Origin: Streptomyces sp. CB02009
Lineage (GTDB): Bacteria; Actinomycetota; Actinomycetes; Streptomycetales; Streptomycetaceae
Length of the DNA: 64,000 nt
NCBI RefSeq assembly: GCF_001905825.1
Contig: NZ_LIVV01000004.1
Span: 310,001-374,000, forward strand
Direction: 5' to 3'
Both the position numbers and the translations under genes were made by a program. This document shows positions 1-7,472 of this stretch, in pieces; position 1 is the first letter of the stretch; each line of letters begins with the position of its first letter. The notes below the pieces were generated by a model. That model made no database searches. It had not been told where the DNA came from and worked only from the letters and a program-made list of their open reading frames with translations.

Positions 1-1
1 G

Positions 2-133
2 TCGGAACTGGAGGTCCGGCTCGACCAGTGCTGGGACCTGCTGCGGCAGCGGAGGGCGAAGGCGGAGTTCGGCGAGGACCCGGACACCGCGACGGTCCGC
101 CCGGCCACGGAGGTCGAGTCCTACCGCAACTGA
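2..133 (+). CDS. DUF2630 family protein (3' end only)
   Basis: The window opens inside this gene; only the last 43 codons and a TGA stop are present. The visible residues include LDQCWDLLRQRRAKAEFG followed by an acidic segment and VRPATEVESYRN. This is the characteristic C-terminus of the small (about 80 aa) actinobacterial DUF2630 proteins. No function is established for the family. The start and promoter lie outside the window, and a large inverted-repeat element follows 16 bases after the stop. Confidence 0.75.
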   Translation, partial: SELEVRLDQCWDLLRQRRAKAEFGEDPDTATVRPATEVESYRN

Positions 134-149
134 CACCGCGCCGCCCACC

Positions 150-359
150 CCGTTGTGGGCAGTCGTTCCGCTGGGGCGGAACGGGTGGGCACAACGGACG
201 GCGCCCCTTGCCGGGCCCAGGCTTCCGCGCCCTGACCCGCACCCCGAGTGCGGTGCACGGGTGGTGCGGGTCCAGGCACAAGGGGCGGAGGCGCCGCCAG
301 AGGGCGCCGTCCCGTGTGCCCGCCCGTCCCGCCCCAGCGGGACGATTGCCCACACGGGG
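150..359. repeat. 210-bp imperfect palindromic (REP/MITE-like) element
   Basis: Two related palindromic units face each other. The left unit (150-206) contains the hairpin CGTTCCGC-tggg-GCGGAACG flanked by GTTGTG and CACAAC. The right unit (302-359) is the same sequence inverted with a few changes. Between them GACCCGCACC (about 232-241) pairs with GGTGCGGGTC (about 261-270), so the whole element is one long imperfect palindrome. It fills the gap between the DUF2630 gene and the FUSC gene and can also act as a strong transcription terminator. I believe similar units occur dispersed in Streptomyces genomes, but this is from memory. No transposase is present. Confidence 0.7.
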
Positions 360-405
360 CACGGGAGGCGGGGGCCTGGGGCGGCGCCGACAGTACGTTG
401 GGCGC

Positions 406-2364
406 ATGGCACGACCCGCAGGGCCCACCCGGCTCTCCCCGCCCGCCTGGCTCACCGCCGGCTTCAGGCCCGCGCCCACCCCCGTCCCCTGGGCCGCCGT
501 CGGACGCGCCGCCGTCGCGCTGTCCGCGCCGCTCGCCGTCGGGCTGGCCGTCGGGCAGCCGGCCTACGGGGCGCTCGTGTCCATGGGCGCGCTCTCCGGC
601 GTCATCGGCGACACTGCCGACGCCTACCGGATGCGGATCCTGAACATCGCCGTGCCGCAGCTCTTCGGCGCCGTCGGAGTCACCCTCGGAACCCTCGCCT
701 TCGGCCACGGCTGGGTCGCCGTCGCCGTGCTCACCCTCGTCGCGCTCGTCTCCGGGATGATCTCCTCGATCGGTGCCGTCGCCTCCGTCTCCGGGCTGCT
801 CCTGCTCCTCAACGCCGTCGTGGGAGCCGGGCTCCCCATGCCCGACCCGTGGTGGAAGGCGCCCCTGCTGCTCGGCCTCGGCGGGCTGTTCGTGCTCGCC
901 CTGACCCTGCTCGGCTGGCCCCTCCGCCGCGCCGCGCCCGAGCGGGCCGCCGTCGCCGCGACGTACCGCTCCGTCGGCGAGCTGTACGAGGCCACCGGCA
1001 CCCCCGCGTACGACGAGAAGCGGCAGGCCGTCACCGCCTCCCTCAACCAGTCCTACGACCTCGTCCTCGCCCGCCGGGCCCGCCAGCACGGCCGCGCGTC
1101 CTCCCTCGTCCGGCTGCTCGCTCAGCTGAACGCCGTCATCCCGCTGGTCGAGGCCGCCCCCGCCGCGCAGCTCCGCGCCCGGCTCCACGGCCCGCTGTCC
1201 GCCACGATCCCCGCGGCGGTGCGCGAACTCGCCGACGCCGTCGAGGACGAGGAGGGCCGCACCGGGGCACCCGTACTCGATCTGCCGACCCCGGAGCGGC
1301 CCGCCGAGAAGGCCGTCGACCACGCCCTGCGGTACGCCGCCGCCGTCGTCCACCGGACCGAGCCCGACGCCTCCAACGTCGACGACCGGCTCGGCCGCCC
1401 GGCCGCGCTCCGGGTCCGGGTCCGCCGGGCCGCCCGCGCCGTCCTGTTCTCCGAGGCGTCCTGGCGGTACGGGCTCCGGCTCGCCCTCTGCATCGGCCTC
1501 GCGCAGGCCCTCGTCTCGCTGATCCCCGTCCCCCGCTCCTACTGGGTCGCGCTCACCGTCACGTTCGTCATGAAGCCCGACTTCGGCTCGGTCTTCTCCC
1601 GCGCGGTGCTCCGCGCCTTCGGCACCGCCGCCGGGCTCCTCCTCGCCGCCCTCGTGCTCGCCGAAGTCCCCCGCGGCTGGTGGGACGTCCCCGTGATGTG
1701 CGTGCTCGCGGCCCTCATCCCGGCCTTCTCCGCCAAGGGGTACGCCTTCCAGACGGCGGCCATCACCCCGGTGATCCTGCTGCTCTCCGACACCCTCAAC
1801 CAGCAGGGCTTCGGCCTCGTCATGCCCCGCCTGTACGACTCCCTCATCGGCTGCGGCATCGCGCTGATCGCCGGCTACCTCCTCTGGCCCGAGTCCTGGC
1901 ACTCCCGGATCGGCGACCGGCTCGCGGACGCCGTCGCCGACACCGCCACCTATGTGGCCTGCGCGTTCGGCGGGCTGGAGGACCAGGGCCGGCGGCTGCG
2001 CGCCCGCCGAAAGCTCTACCGCGACCTGTCCACCGTCCGCTCCGAGTTCCAGCGGGCCCTCACCGAACCCCCGCCGACCGGGACCCGCGCCGCCGCCTGG
2101 TGGCCGCTCGTCGTGGCCGTCGAGCGGATCGTGGACGCCACGACCGCCGCCCGGATCCGGGTCAGCCACGGCGCCCCCGAACCCGACCCCGCCGAGGTCG
2201 CCGCCGTCGAACGGGAGCTGCGCGAACTCGCCCAGGGAATCCGCGCGTCGGACACCCTGGTCGAGGTCCGCAGCGAGCTTCCCGGCGACGAGAACGGAGT
2301 CCTCGCGCCGCTCCGCCAGGAGGTCAGCGCGGCCCGCGCCATCGCCGGTCCCGACCTGCGGTAA
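406..2364 (+). CDS. FUSC family (aromatic acid exporter-like) membrane protein
   Basis: A 652-residue protein with the two-bundle layout of FUSC/YccS-type transporters. One hydrophobic bundle lies at about residues 40-170. A charged cytoplasmic stretch follows at about 180-350. The second bundle, at about 350-500, includes WVALTVTFVMKPDFGSVFSR and ends at GYLLWPESW, which are family hallmarks. A soluble helical tail follows. Members are thought to export aromatic acids or other small organics. ATG at 406 is chosen because coding character begins there; the in-frame sequence upstream is the palindromic repeat. The gene is probably monocistronic. Confidence 0.8.
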   Translation: MARPAGPTRLSPPAWLTAGFRPAPTPVPWAAVGRAAVALSAPLAVGLAVGQPAYGALVSMGALSGVIGDTADAYRMRILNIAVPQLFGAVGVTLGTLAFGHGWVAVAVLTLVALVSGMISSIGAVASVSGLLLLLNAVVGAGLPMPDPWWKAPLLLGLGGLFVLALTLLGWPLRRAAPERAAVAATYRSVGELYEATGTPAYDEKRQAVTASLNQSYDLVLARRARQHGRASSLVRLLAQLNAVIPLVEAAPAAQLRARLHGPLSATIPAAVRELADAVEDEEGRTGAPVLDLPTPERPAEKAVDHALRYAAAVVHRTEPDASNVDDRLGRPAALRVRVRRAARAVLFSEASWRYGLRLALCIGLAQALVSLIPVPRSYWVALTVTFVMKPDFGSVFSRAVLRAFGTAAGLLLAALVLAEVPRGWWDVPVMCVLAALIPAFSAKGYAFQTAAITPVILLLSDTLNQQGFGLVMPRLYDSLIGCGIALIAGYLLWPESWHSRIGDRLADAVADTATYVACAFGGLEDQGRRLRARRKLYRDLSTVRSEFQRALTEPPPTGTRAAAWWPLVVAVERIVDATTAARIRVSHGAPEPDPAEVAAVERELRELAQGIRASDTLVEVRSELPGDENGVLAPLRQEVSAARAIAGPDLR

Positions 2365-2430
2365 ACCTTCCCCCGGGGGCGTACGGGAGGACTTACCGGC
2401 GGTCACGGAACGGAACCCTCCCCACCGCCG

Positions 2431-2459
2431 TTACCGGAAGCCATCCGGGCGACTACGAT
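2431..2459 (+). promoter_or_regulatory. Putative HrdB-type promoter for the APC permease
   Basis: TTACCG (2431-2436) and TACGAT (2454-2459) are separated by 17 bases, close to the vegetative Streptomyces pattern. This predicts a leader of roughly 95 nt before the permease ATG at 2562. Confidence 0.4.
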
Positions 2460-2561
2460 GCGCTCGATCTCACCCTGATCCGCGCCGGCCGCCGCCGGCA
2501 ACCGGCCCGGTGGACGGGCCACTTCGTCCTGCCTCACCCCCCGCGCCCCGAGGACACCGCC

Positions 2562-4034
2562 ATGCGCACCACGAACAGAGGGCTCCAGCCCAATGTCCTC
2601 GGCACCTTCGACACGATCGTGATGGCCGTCGCCGGCAGCGCCCCCGCCTACTCGATGGCCGCGACCACCGCCGTGCTCTTCGGCGCCGTCGGCTACGCGG
2701 GGCCCGCCGCGCTGCTGTACTGCGCGATACCGATGTTCGGCATCGTCCTCGCGTACGCCCGGCTCGGGCGGATCGACGTCAACGCCGGTGCCGGCTACTC
2801 CTGGGTGGGCCGCACCCTCCACCCGTTCCTCGGCTTCCTGTCCGGCTGGGCCCTCGTCTTCGCCGCCACCGTCTTCATGGTGGCGGGTTCGCTGCCCGCC
2901 GGGTCCCTCACGCTCGCCCTGTTCGACCAGGACCTCGCCGACAGCACCCCGCTCTCCGCGGCCGTCGGCGCCGGCTGGTTCCTGATGATGCTGCTCGTGG
3001 TCCTGGGCGGCGCCCGGCTGACCGTGCGCGCCCAGCTGATCATGTCCGGGGTCGAGATGCTGATCCTGGTCGGCTTCATCCTCGCGGCCGTCGCCCACCG
3101 CGGCCGGGCCACCGCCTTCGACTGGTCCTGGTTCGGCCTCGGCCACTTCGACGGCACCCAGGGCTTCGCCGCGGGCGCGCTGATCGCCGCGTTCTACTAC
3201 TGGGGCTGGGACGTCACCAGCAACCTCAGCGAGGAGACCCGGAACAGCCGCCGCACCGCGGGACTCGCCGCGCTCGTCGGCGTCGGCTTCGTCTTCCTCC
3301 TCTTCGTCGCCGTCACCGTCGTCGTCAACGTCCTGCTGAGCGCGGAGGAGATCCGTACCGCGGGACCCAACGTCCTGGCCGTCATCGGCCAGCAGATCTG
3401 GCCCGGCGTCGGCGGCAAGCTCCTCGTCGTCGCCGTCCTGCTGTCCACGGTCGCCACCCTGGAGACCACCCTCCTCCAGGTCACCCGCTCGCTCTTCGCG
3501 ATGGGCCGCGACCGGACCCTGCCGTCCGCGCTCGGCGCCGTGCACCGCCGCTGGAACACCCCGTGGGTCGCGATCGCCGCCGTCGGCGGCGCCGCCCTGG
3601 TCCTGTTCGCGGCCGCCGCGGCCGCCGGCTCGGTCCAGCAGATCCTCCGCGACGCGGTCTCCGCGATCGGGCTCCAGATCGCGTTCTACTACGGCCTCGC
3701 GGGCATCGCCGCCGCCGTCGCCTACAAGTCCGTCCTCCTGCGCTCCGTGAAGAACCTGCTGCTCGGCGGCGTCTGGCCGCTGCTCGGCTCCGCGTTCATG
3801 CTCTGGACCTTCGTCGAATCGCTCGGCGAGCTCTCCACCACCGCCCTCACGATCGGCCTCGGCGGCCTGCTCCTCGGGGTCGTCCCGCTCCTCGTCTACT
3901 GGCGCAAGGGCAGCGACTACTACCGCCCGGCCCGCCTGGACGCCGCCCGCGCGATGGCGGCCGCGGAGGGCTCGGGCCCGGCCACCCGGGCGCGGAGCGG
4001 AACCAGGGACAAGGGTTACGCAACGGATTTCTGA
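2562..4034 (+). CDS. APC family amino acid permease
   Basis: A 490-residue integral membrane protein with about 12 hydrophobic segments. The N-terminal FDTIVMAVAGSAPAYSMAAT is the conserved first helix of amino acid-polyamine-organocation permeases, and the NAGAGYSWVGR and YYWGWDVTSNLSEETRN motifs of the family are present. It should import an amino acid or amine by proton symport. The substrate cannot be read from the sequence. ATG 2562 immediately precedes the conserved N-terminus. A promoter-like pair lies about 100 bases upstream and the next gene starts 91 bases downstream. Confidence 0.85.
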   Translation: MRTTNRGLQPNVLGTFDTIVMAVAGSAPAYSMAATTAVLFGAVGYAGPAALLYCAIPMFGIVLAYARLGRIDVNAGAGYSWVGRTLHPFLGFLSGWALVFAATVFMVAGSLPAGSLTLALFDQDLADSTPLSAAVGAGWFLMMLLVVLGGARLTVRAQLIMSGVEMLILVGFILAAVAHRGRATAFDWSWFGLGHFDGTQGFAAGALIAAFYYWGWDVTSNLSEETRNSRRTAGLAALVGVGFVFLLFVAVTVVVNVLLSAEEIRTAGPNVLAVIGQQIWPGVGGKLLVVAVLLSTVATLETTLLQVTRSLFAMGRDRTLPSALGAVHRRWNTPWVAIAAVGGAALVLFAAAAAAGSVQQILRDAVSAIGLQIAFYYGLAGIAAAVAYKSVLLRSVKNLLLGGVWPLLGSAFMLWTFVESLGELSTTALTIGLGGLLLGVVPLLVYWRKGSDYYRPARLDAARAMAAAEGSGPATRARSGTRDKGYATDF

Positions 4035-4124
4035 TCCCGGCCGTCACCAAGAGCAGAGCCACGAGCACGGGAACACCAGCGAGTCACCACTTCTGACGGC
4101 AGCCGAACCCGAAGGAGGCCCCCG

Positions 4125-5114
4125 ATGGCCGTACGCCGCCGCTCCGCGCGCTCGGCACGTCAGGAGCGCTTCGCGCCCGACTTCGACCCGGACTTCGGGG
4201 ACCGCGCCCTGACCGAGGCGCGCCACGACATCGTCATCGGCCGCTGGCAGGGCGTACGGGACCTGCTCGCCGCCACCGGTGACCACTGGGCGCGCCGCAC
4301 CCACCGGCTGCGGCTCCTCTCGCACGCGGCCGCGGGCAGCTCCACCGTGGAGACCTGGCGGGCCGCCGAACCGGGCAACCCCGACGCTGCCGTCCTCCGG
4401 GCGGCGACCGAGGTGGTCCGGGTCTTCGACGCGGCCATCGCGGCCGGCCGGGGCGCGGCCGTCGAGCGGGGCCGGATCGACGCCGCCGTCGACGCCTGCC
4501 GGGGCGCGGCCGAGGCGGCGCCCGCCGACCCGATGCCGTGGGTGTCGCTGCTCTCGGTGGCCAGGCTGTACGAGGGCGGGGTGCCGCGCCGCGAACTGCG
4601 GCACTGGTTCGACGAGTTGCGCCGCCGGGACCCGTACAACACGGAGGGGCACATCCAGGTGCTGCGCTACTGGTCGGCGCGGTGGCACGGCACGCACGGC
4701 AGCATGTACGACTTCGCGCGGGACGCGGCGGGGGTGGCGCCGCCCGGCTCCCCGCTGCCCGTCCTCGTGCAGGTGGCCCGGGTGGAGGAGTACCGGTACA
4801 TCGCGGACGGGGCCCTCGGCCGGGGCCCGGTGCGCGGCTTCGACCAGCACTGGAAGCACGAGCTCGCGGTGACGGAGCTGCGGCGCACCCACGCGCGCTG
4901 GATCGGCGGCCGCGATCCGGCGGCGCCGGTGGCGCCCGAGGAGGTGGGCGACCTCAACTTCCTCGTGCACGCCGCCTGTTACGCGGGTCAGGTGGAGATC
5001 GCGCGGGAGCTCCTCGGGATGCTCGGCGCACGGGCGGCCTGGGTGCCGTGGGCGTACACGGGGGACCCCGAGGAGCAGTTCGTCCGGTTCAGGGAGGGCC
5101 TGGGGGTGGAGTGA
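4125..5114 (+). CDS. Hypothetical protein (TPR-like, possibly DUF4034-related)
   Basis: A 329-residue soluble protein with no signal peptide or membrane segment. It is rich in amphipathic helices spaced like tetratricopeptide-type repeats. WFDELRRRDPYNTEGHIQVL (about residues 163-182) followed by RYWSARWHGTHG resembles segments I associate with DUF4034 proteins, but I am not certain. A GAAGGAGG ribosome site sits just before ATG 4125. No function is assigned. It converges on the PhoX-like gene, with a shared hairpin at its stop codon. Confidence 0.7.
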   Translation: MAVRRRSARSARQERFAPDFDPDFGDRALTEARHDIVIGRWQGVRDLLAATGDHWARRTHRLRLLSHAAAGSSTVETWRAAEPGNPDAAVLRAATEVVRVFDAAIAAGRGAAVERGRIDAAVDACRGAAEAAPADPMPWVSLLSVARLYEGGVPRRELRHWFDELRRRDPYNTEGHIQVLRYWSARWHGTHGSMYDFARDAAGVAPPGSPLPVLVQVARVEEYRYIADGALGRGPVRGFDQHWKHELAVTELRRTHARWIGGRDPAAPVAPEEVGDLNFLVHAACYAGQVEIARELLGMLGARAAWVPWAYTGDPEEQFVRFREGLGVE

Positions 5115-5131
5115 GCGGGCACTCCACCCCC
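5102..5131. terminator. Bidirectional terminator hairpin
   Basis: GGGGGTGGAGT (5102-5112) pairs perfectly with ACTCCACCCCC (5121-5131) across an 8-base loop. The hairpin overlaps the stop codon of the upstream gene and lies between two convergent genes. Confidence 0.65.
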
Positions 5132-5142
5132 GGGGCCGCCTG

Positions 5143-7212
5143 TCAGGCGCCGATGTCGCCGCCGTCCGTGCGCCACACGGCGACGACCGACGGGCGGACG
5201 ATCCGGCCGGGTCCGTCGGGCCACTCCGACTTCGGGTTCTCGACGGACGCGCCGTCGATCTCGCCCGGGTGCTGCACGGCCACCAGGACACGGCGGTCCT
5301 GGATGATCGGGCCGCAGGTCTCGGCGCCCTTCGGCACGGTCAGGAACTGCTTCAGCTCACCGCGGCGCTCGCCCTGCGTCGCGACGCCGAACAGGCCGTC
5401 GTGCGAGCCGAGCTGGGCGCCGTCCGTGGAGATCCACAGGTTGCCGTGCGGGTCGAAGGCCACGTTGTCGGGGCAGGAGATCGGGGAGACCTTCTCCTTC
5501 GGGTAGCCCGCGAAGTAGGTGGCCGGGTCGTTCGGGTCGCCGGCGACCAGGAAGAGGCGCCAGGCGAAGCCGTCCGAGGACGGGTCGTCCCAGTTCTCGG
5601 CGAGTTCGAGGATCTGCCCGTGCTTGTTGAGGTTGCGCGGGTTGGCCTCGTCGGCGCCGGCCTTGCCGGCCTTGCCGCGGTCGGTGTTGTTGGTGAGCGC
5701 GACGTAGACGCGACCGGTGCGCGGGGACGGCTCGACGTCCTCGGGGCGGTCCATCTTGGTGGCGCCGACCTTGTCACCGGCGAGGCGGGTGAAGACGTAC
5801 ACCTCCTCCGCGGTCATGCCGGGGACGTGCGAGACGTCGCCGGTGGCGAGCGGGATCCACACGCCGGTGCCGTCGAACTCGCCGTCGGCGGGGTGCTTGC
5901 CGGTGCCGTCGATCTCGGCGGCCGGGGAGTCGCCGGTCAGCTTGGCGACGTACAGCGTGCCCTCGTCGAGCAGCGTGAGGTTGTGCTCGCGGGCGGCCCG
6001 CGAGTTCCCCTTCTTCATCCGCTTGCTGGAGACGAACTTGTAGAAGTAGTCGAACCGCTCGTCGTCGCCCATGTAGACGACCGGACGGCCGTCGGCGGTC
6101 AGCCGGGGCTGCGCGGCCTCGTGCTTGAAGCGGCCGAGCGCGGTGCGCTTGCGCGGGGTGGAGTCGGGGTCGTACGGGTCGAGCTCGACGACCCAGCCGA
6201 AGCGGTGGACCTCGTTGGGCTCCTGCTTGAGGTCGAAGCGCTTGTCGAACCGCTCCCACTTGCGCTCGGTGGCACCGGTGCCGACGCCGTAGCGCTTGTC
6301 GGTGACGCTGGAGCCGTTGGCGAAGTACTGGTTGAAGTTCTCCTCGCCGTGGAGGGTGGTGCCCCACGGGGTGGTGCCGCCGGCGCAGTTGTTGAGCGTG
6401 CCCAGGACGGTACGGCCCCTGGGGTCGGCGGACGTCTTCAGCAGGCCGCTGCCGGCGGCGGGGCCGGTCACCTCGAACTCGCTCGTCGTGTGGAGGCGGC
6501 GGTTGAGGTGGTGCCGGGTGACCGGGGTGAGCTTGCCGGTACGGCGCTCCTCCTGGACGACCACGACGGACAGGCCGTGCGCGGCCCAGGCGATCTCGAC
6601 CTGCTCGCGGGTCGGGTTCGCGGCGTCGTAGTTGCGGAACATCAGGACTTCGTCGGTGTACTCGTGGTTCGCGACGAGGACCTGGCGGTCGTGCTCCCCG
6701 CGCAGCGGCAGCAGGGAGAGGAAGTCGTTGTTGTAGCCGAACTGGCCGGCCTGGGCCCTCGCCGTCTGCTTCTCGGAGTCGAAGGCCGGGGCGCCGCGGA
6801 GGATGGGCTCGCCCCAGCGGATGACCACGTTCTGCGCGTAGCCGGAGGGGACGGTCACCTTGTCGGCGGTGTTGGGCGCGACGGGGGTGAAGCGGAGGCC
6901 GCGGGCGCCGTCGGCCCTGCCGGAGCCGTGGCCGTGTCCGTGGCCGTGCCCGAAGGTCTCCTGGCCGGCGACGGCCTCGGGCGCGTTGCCGATCGCGAGG
7001 GCACCGCCGGCGGCGGAGGCGACCGTCACGACGGCGGCGGCGCGGAGGGCCGAACGGCGGGAGAGCACACCGGCTATGACGTCGCCGGCGTACTCGTTGT
7101 CGCTGGTGTTGGGAACCTCGTGGAAGCAGGCGTCGCCGCAGCGGTAACGGCACGTGAGAGCGGAACGTCCGCCTCCGTGGGGGTTCGTGCTCAGCAGCGG
7201 CAGCAGTTTGCG
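5143..7212 (-). CDS. PhoX family (DUF839) alkaline phosphatase, Tat-exported
   Basis: A 689-residue protein whose start, GTG at 7212, is preceded by a strong GGAGGA site and begins VRKLLPLLSTNPHGGGRSALTC, the usual Streptomyces PhoX N-terminus. The twin-arginine segment SRRSALRAAAVVTVASAAGG (near residue 52) indicates folded export by Tat after an unusually long n-region containing a cysteine-rich stretch. The body carries DUF839/PhoX features such as NNCAGGTTPWGT, GEENFNQYF and PEDVEPSPRTGRVYVALTNN. PhoX enzymes are Ca/Fe-dependent phosphatases that release phosphate from organic phosphates outside the cell. Phosphate-starvation control is plausible given the PHO-box-like repeat upstream. 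Confidence 0.88.
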   Translation of the reverse strand, partial: RKLLPLLSTNPHGGGRSALTCRYRCGDACFHEVPNTSDNEYAGDVIAGVLSRRSALRAAAVVTVASAAGGALAIGNAPEAVAGQETFGHGHGHGHGSGRADGARGLRFTPVAPNTADKVTVPSGYAQNVVIRWGEPILRGAPAFDSEKQTARAQAGQFGYNNDFLSLLPLRGEHDRQVLVANHEYTDEVLMFRNYDAANPTREQVEIAWAAHGLSVVVVQEERRTGKLTPVTRHHLNRRLHTTSEFEVTGPAAGSGLLKTSADPRGRTVLGTLNNCAGGTTPWGTTLHGEENFNQYFANGSSVTDKRYGVGTGATERKWERFDKRFDLKQEPNEVHRFGWVVELDPYDPDSTPRKRTALGRFKHEAAQPRLTADGRPVVYMGDDERFDYFYKFVSSKRMKKGNSRAAREHNLTLLDEGTLYVAKLTGDSPAAEIDGTGKHPADGEFDGTGVWIPLATGDVSHVPGMTAEEVYVFTRLAGDKVGATKMDRPEDVEPSPRTGRVYVALTNNTDRGKAGKAGADEANPRNLNKHGQILELAENWDDPSSDGFAWRLFLVAGDPNDPATYFAGYPKEKVSPISCPDNVAFDPHGNLWISTDGAQLGSHDGLFGVATQGERRGELKQFLTVPKGAETCGPIIQDRRVLVAVQHPGEIDGASVENPKSEWPDGPGRIVRPSVVAVWRTDGGDIGA

Positions 7213-7278
7213 CACTTCGTCCTCCTCCGGCGCACGCTGCGCCGACATGGTGTCGGGTAGACCTTCGGCGGCGACGCT

Positions 7279-7290
7279 ATGTGCGCACAT
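7279..7290. promoter_or_regulatory. Perfect 12-bp palindrome ATGTGCGCACAT
   Basis: A perfect dyad in the divergent region between the phoX-like gene (67 bases away) and the VWA gene. Placement suits an operator, but no regulator is known. Confidence 0.3.
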
Positions 7291-7306
7291 CTGCACAGGG
7301 ACGGCG

Positions 7307-7328
7307 TCGGGGTGAACGACGAATGAAT
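7307..7328 (-). promoter_or_regulatory. Putative PHO box upstream of the phoX-like gene
   Basis: On the minus strand two adjacent 11-mers read ATTCATTCGTC and GTTCACCCCGA. The second matches the PhoP direct-repeat unit GTTCACC very well; the first is weak. The site is about 95 bases upstream of the phosphatase start, in the right orientation. Confidence 0.4.
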
Positions 7329-7472
7329 GCACGGCAACCGGGGGCGACCGGGTCGCGGAGGAGGGGAGGGGTGGCCGCTAACCTTACGTGTCCGCCCTGG
7401 CCAGGGATGAACGTCCCGAAACACCCAGTACGGACATTCACACGCACCCCACTCATGCGAAAGGGTTCGCCC

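Noticed and set aside
121..2406. Long open frame on the minus strand opposite the FUSC gene
   Set aside because: High GC makes long antisense frames. This one has Gly/Asp/Glu low-complexity composition, no start context and no family resemblance.
2365..2430. Attenuator before the APC permease
   Set aside because: No paired stem of convincing length was found; only the promoter-like pair further right is supported.
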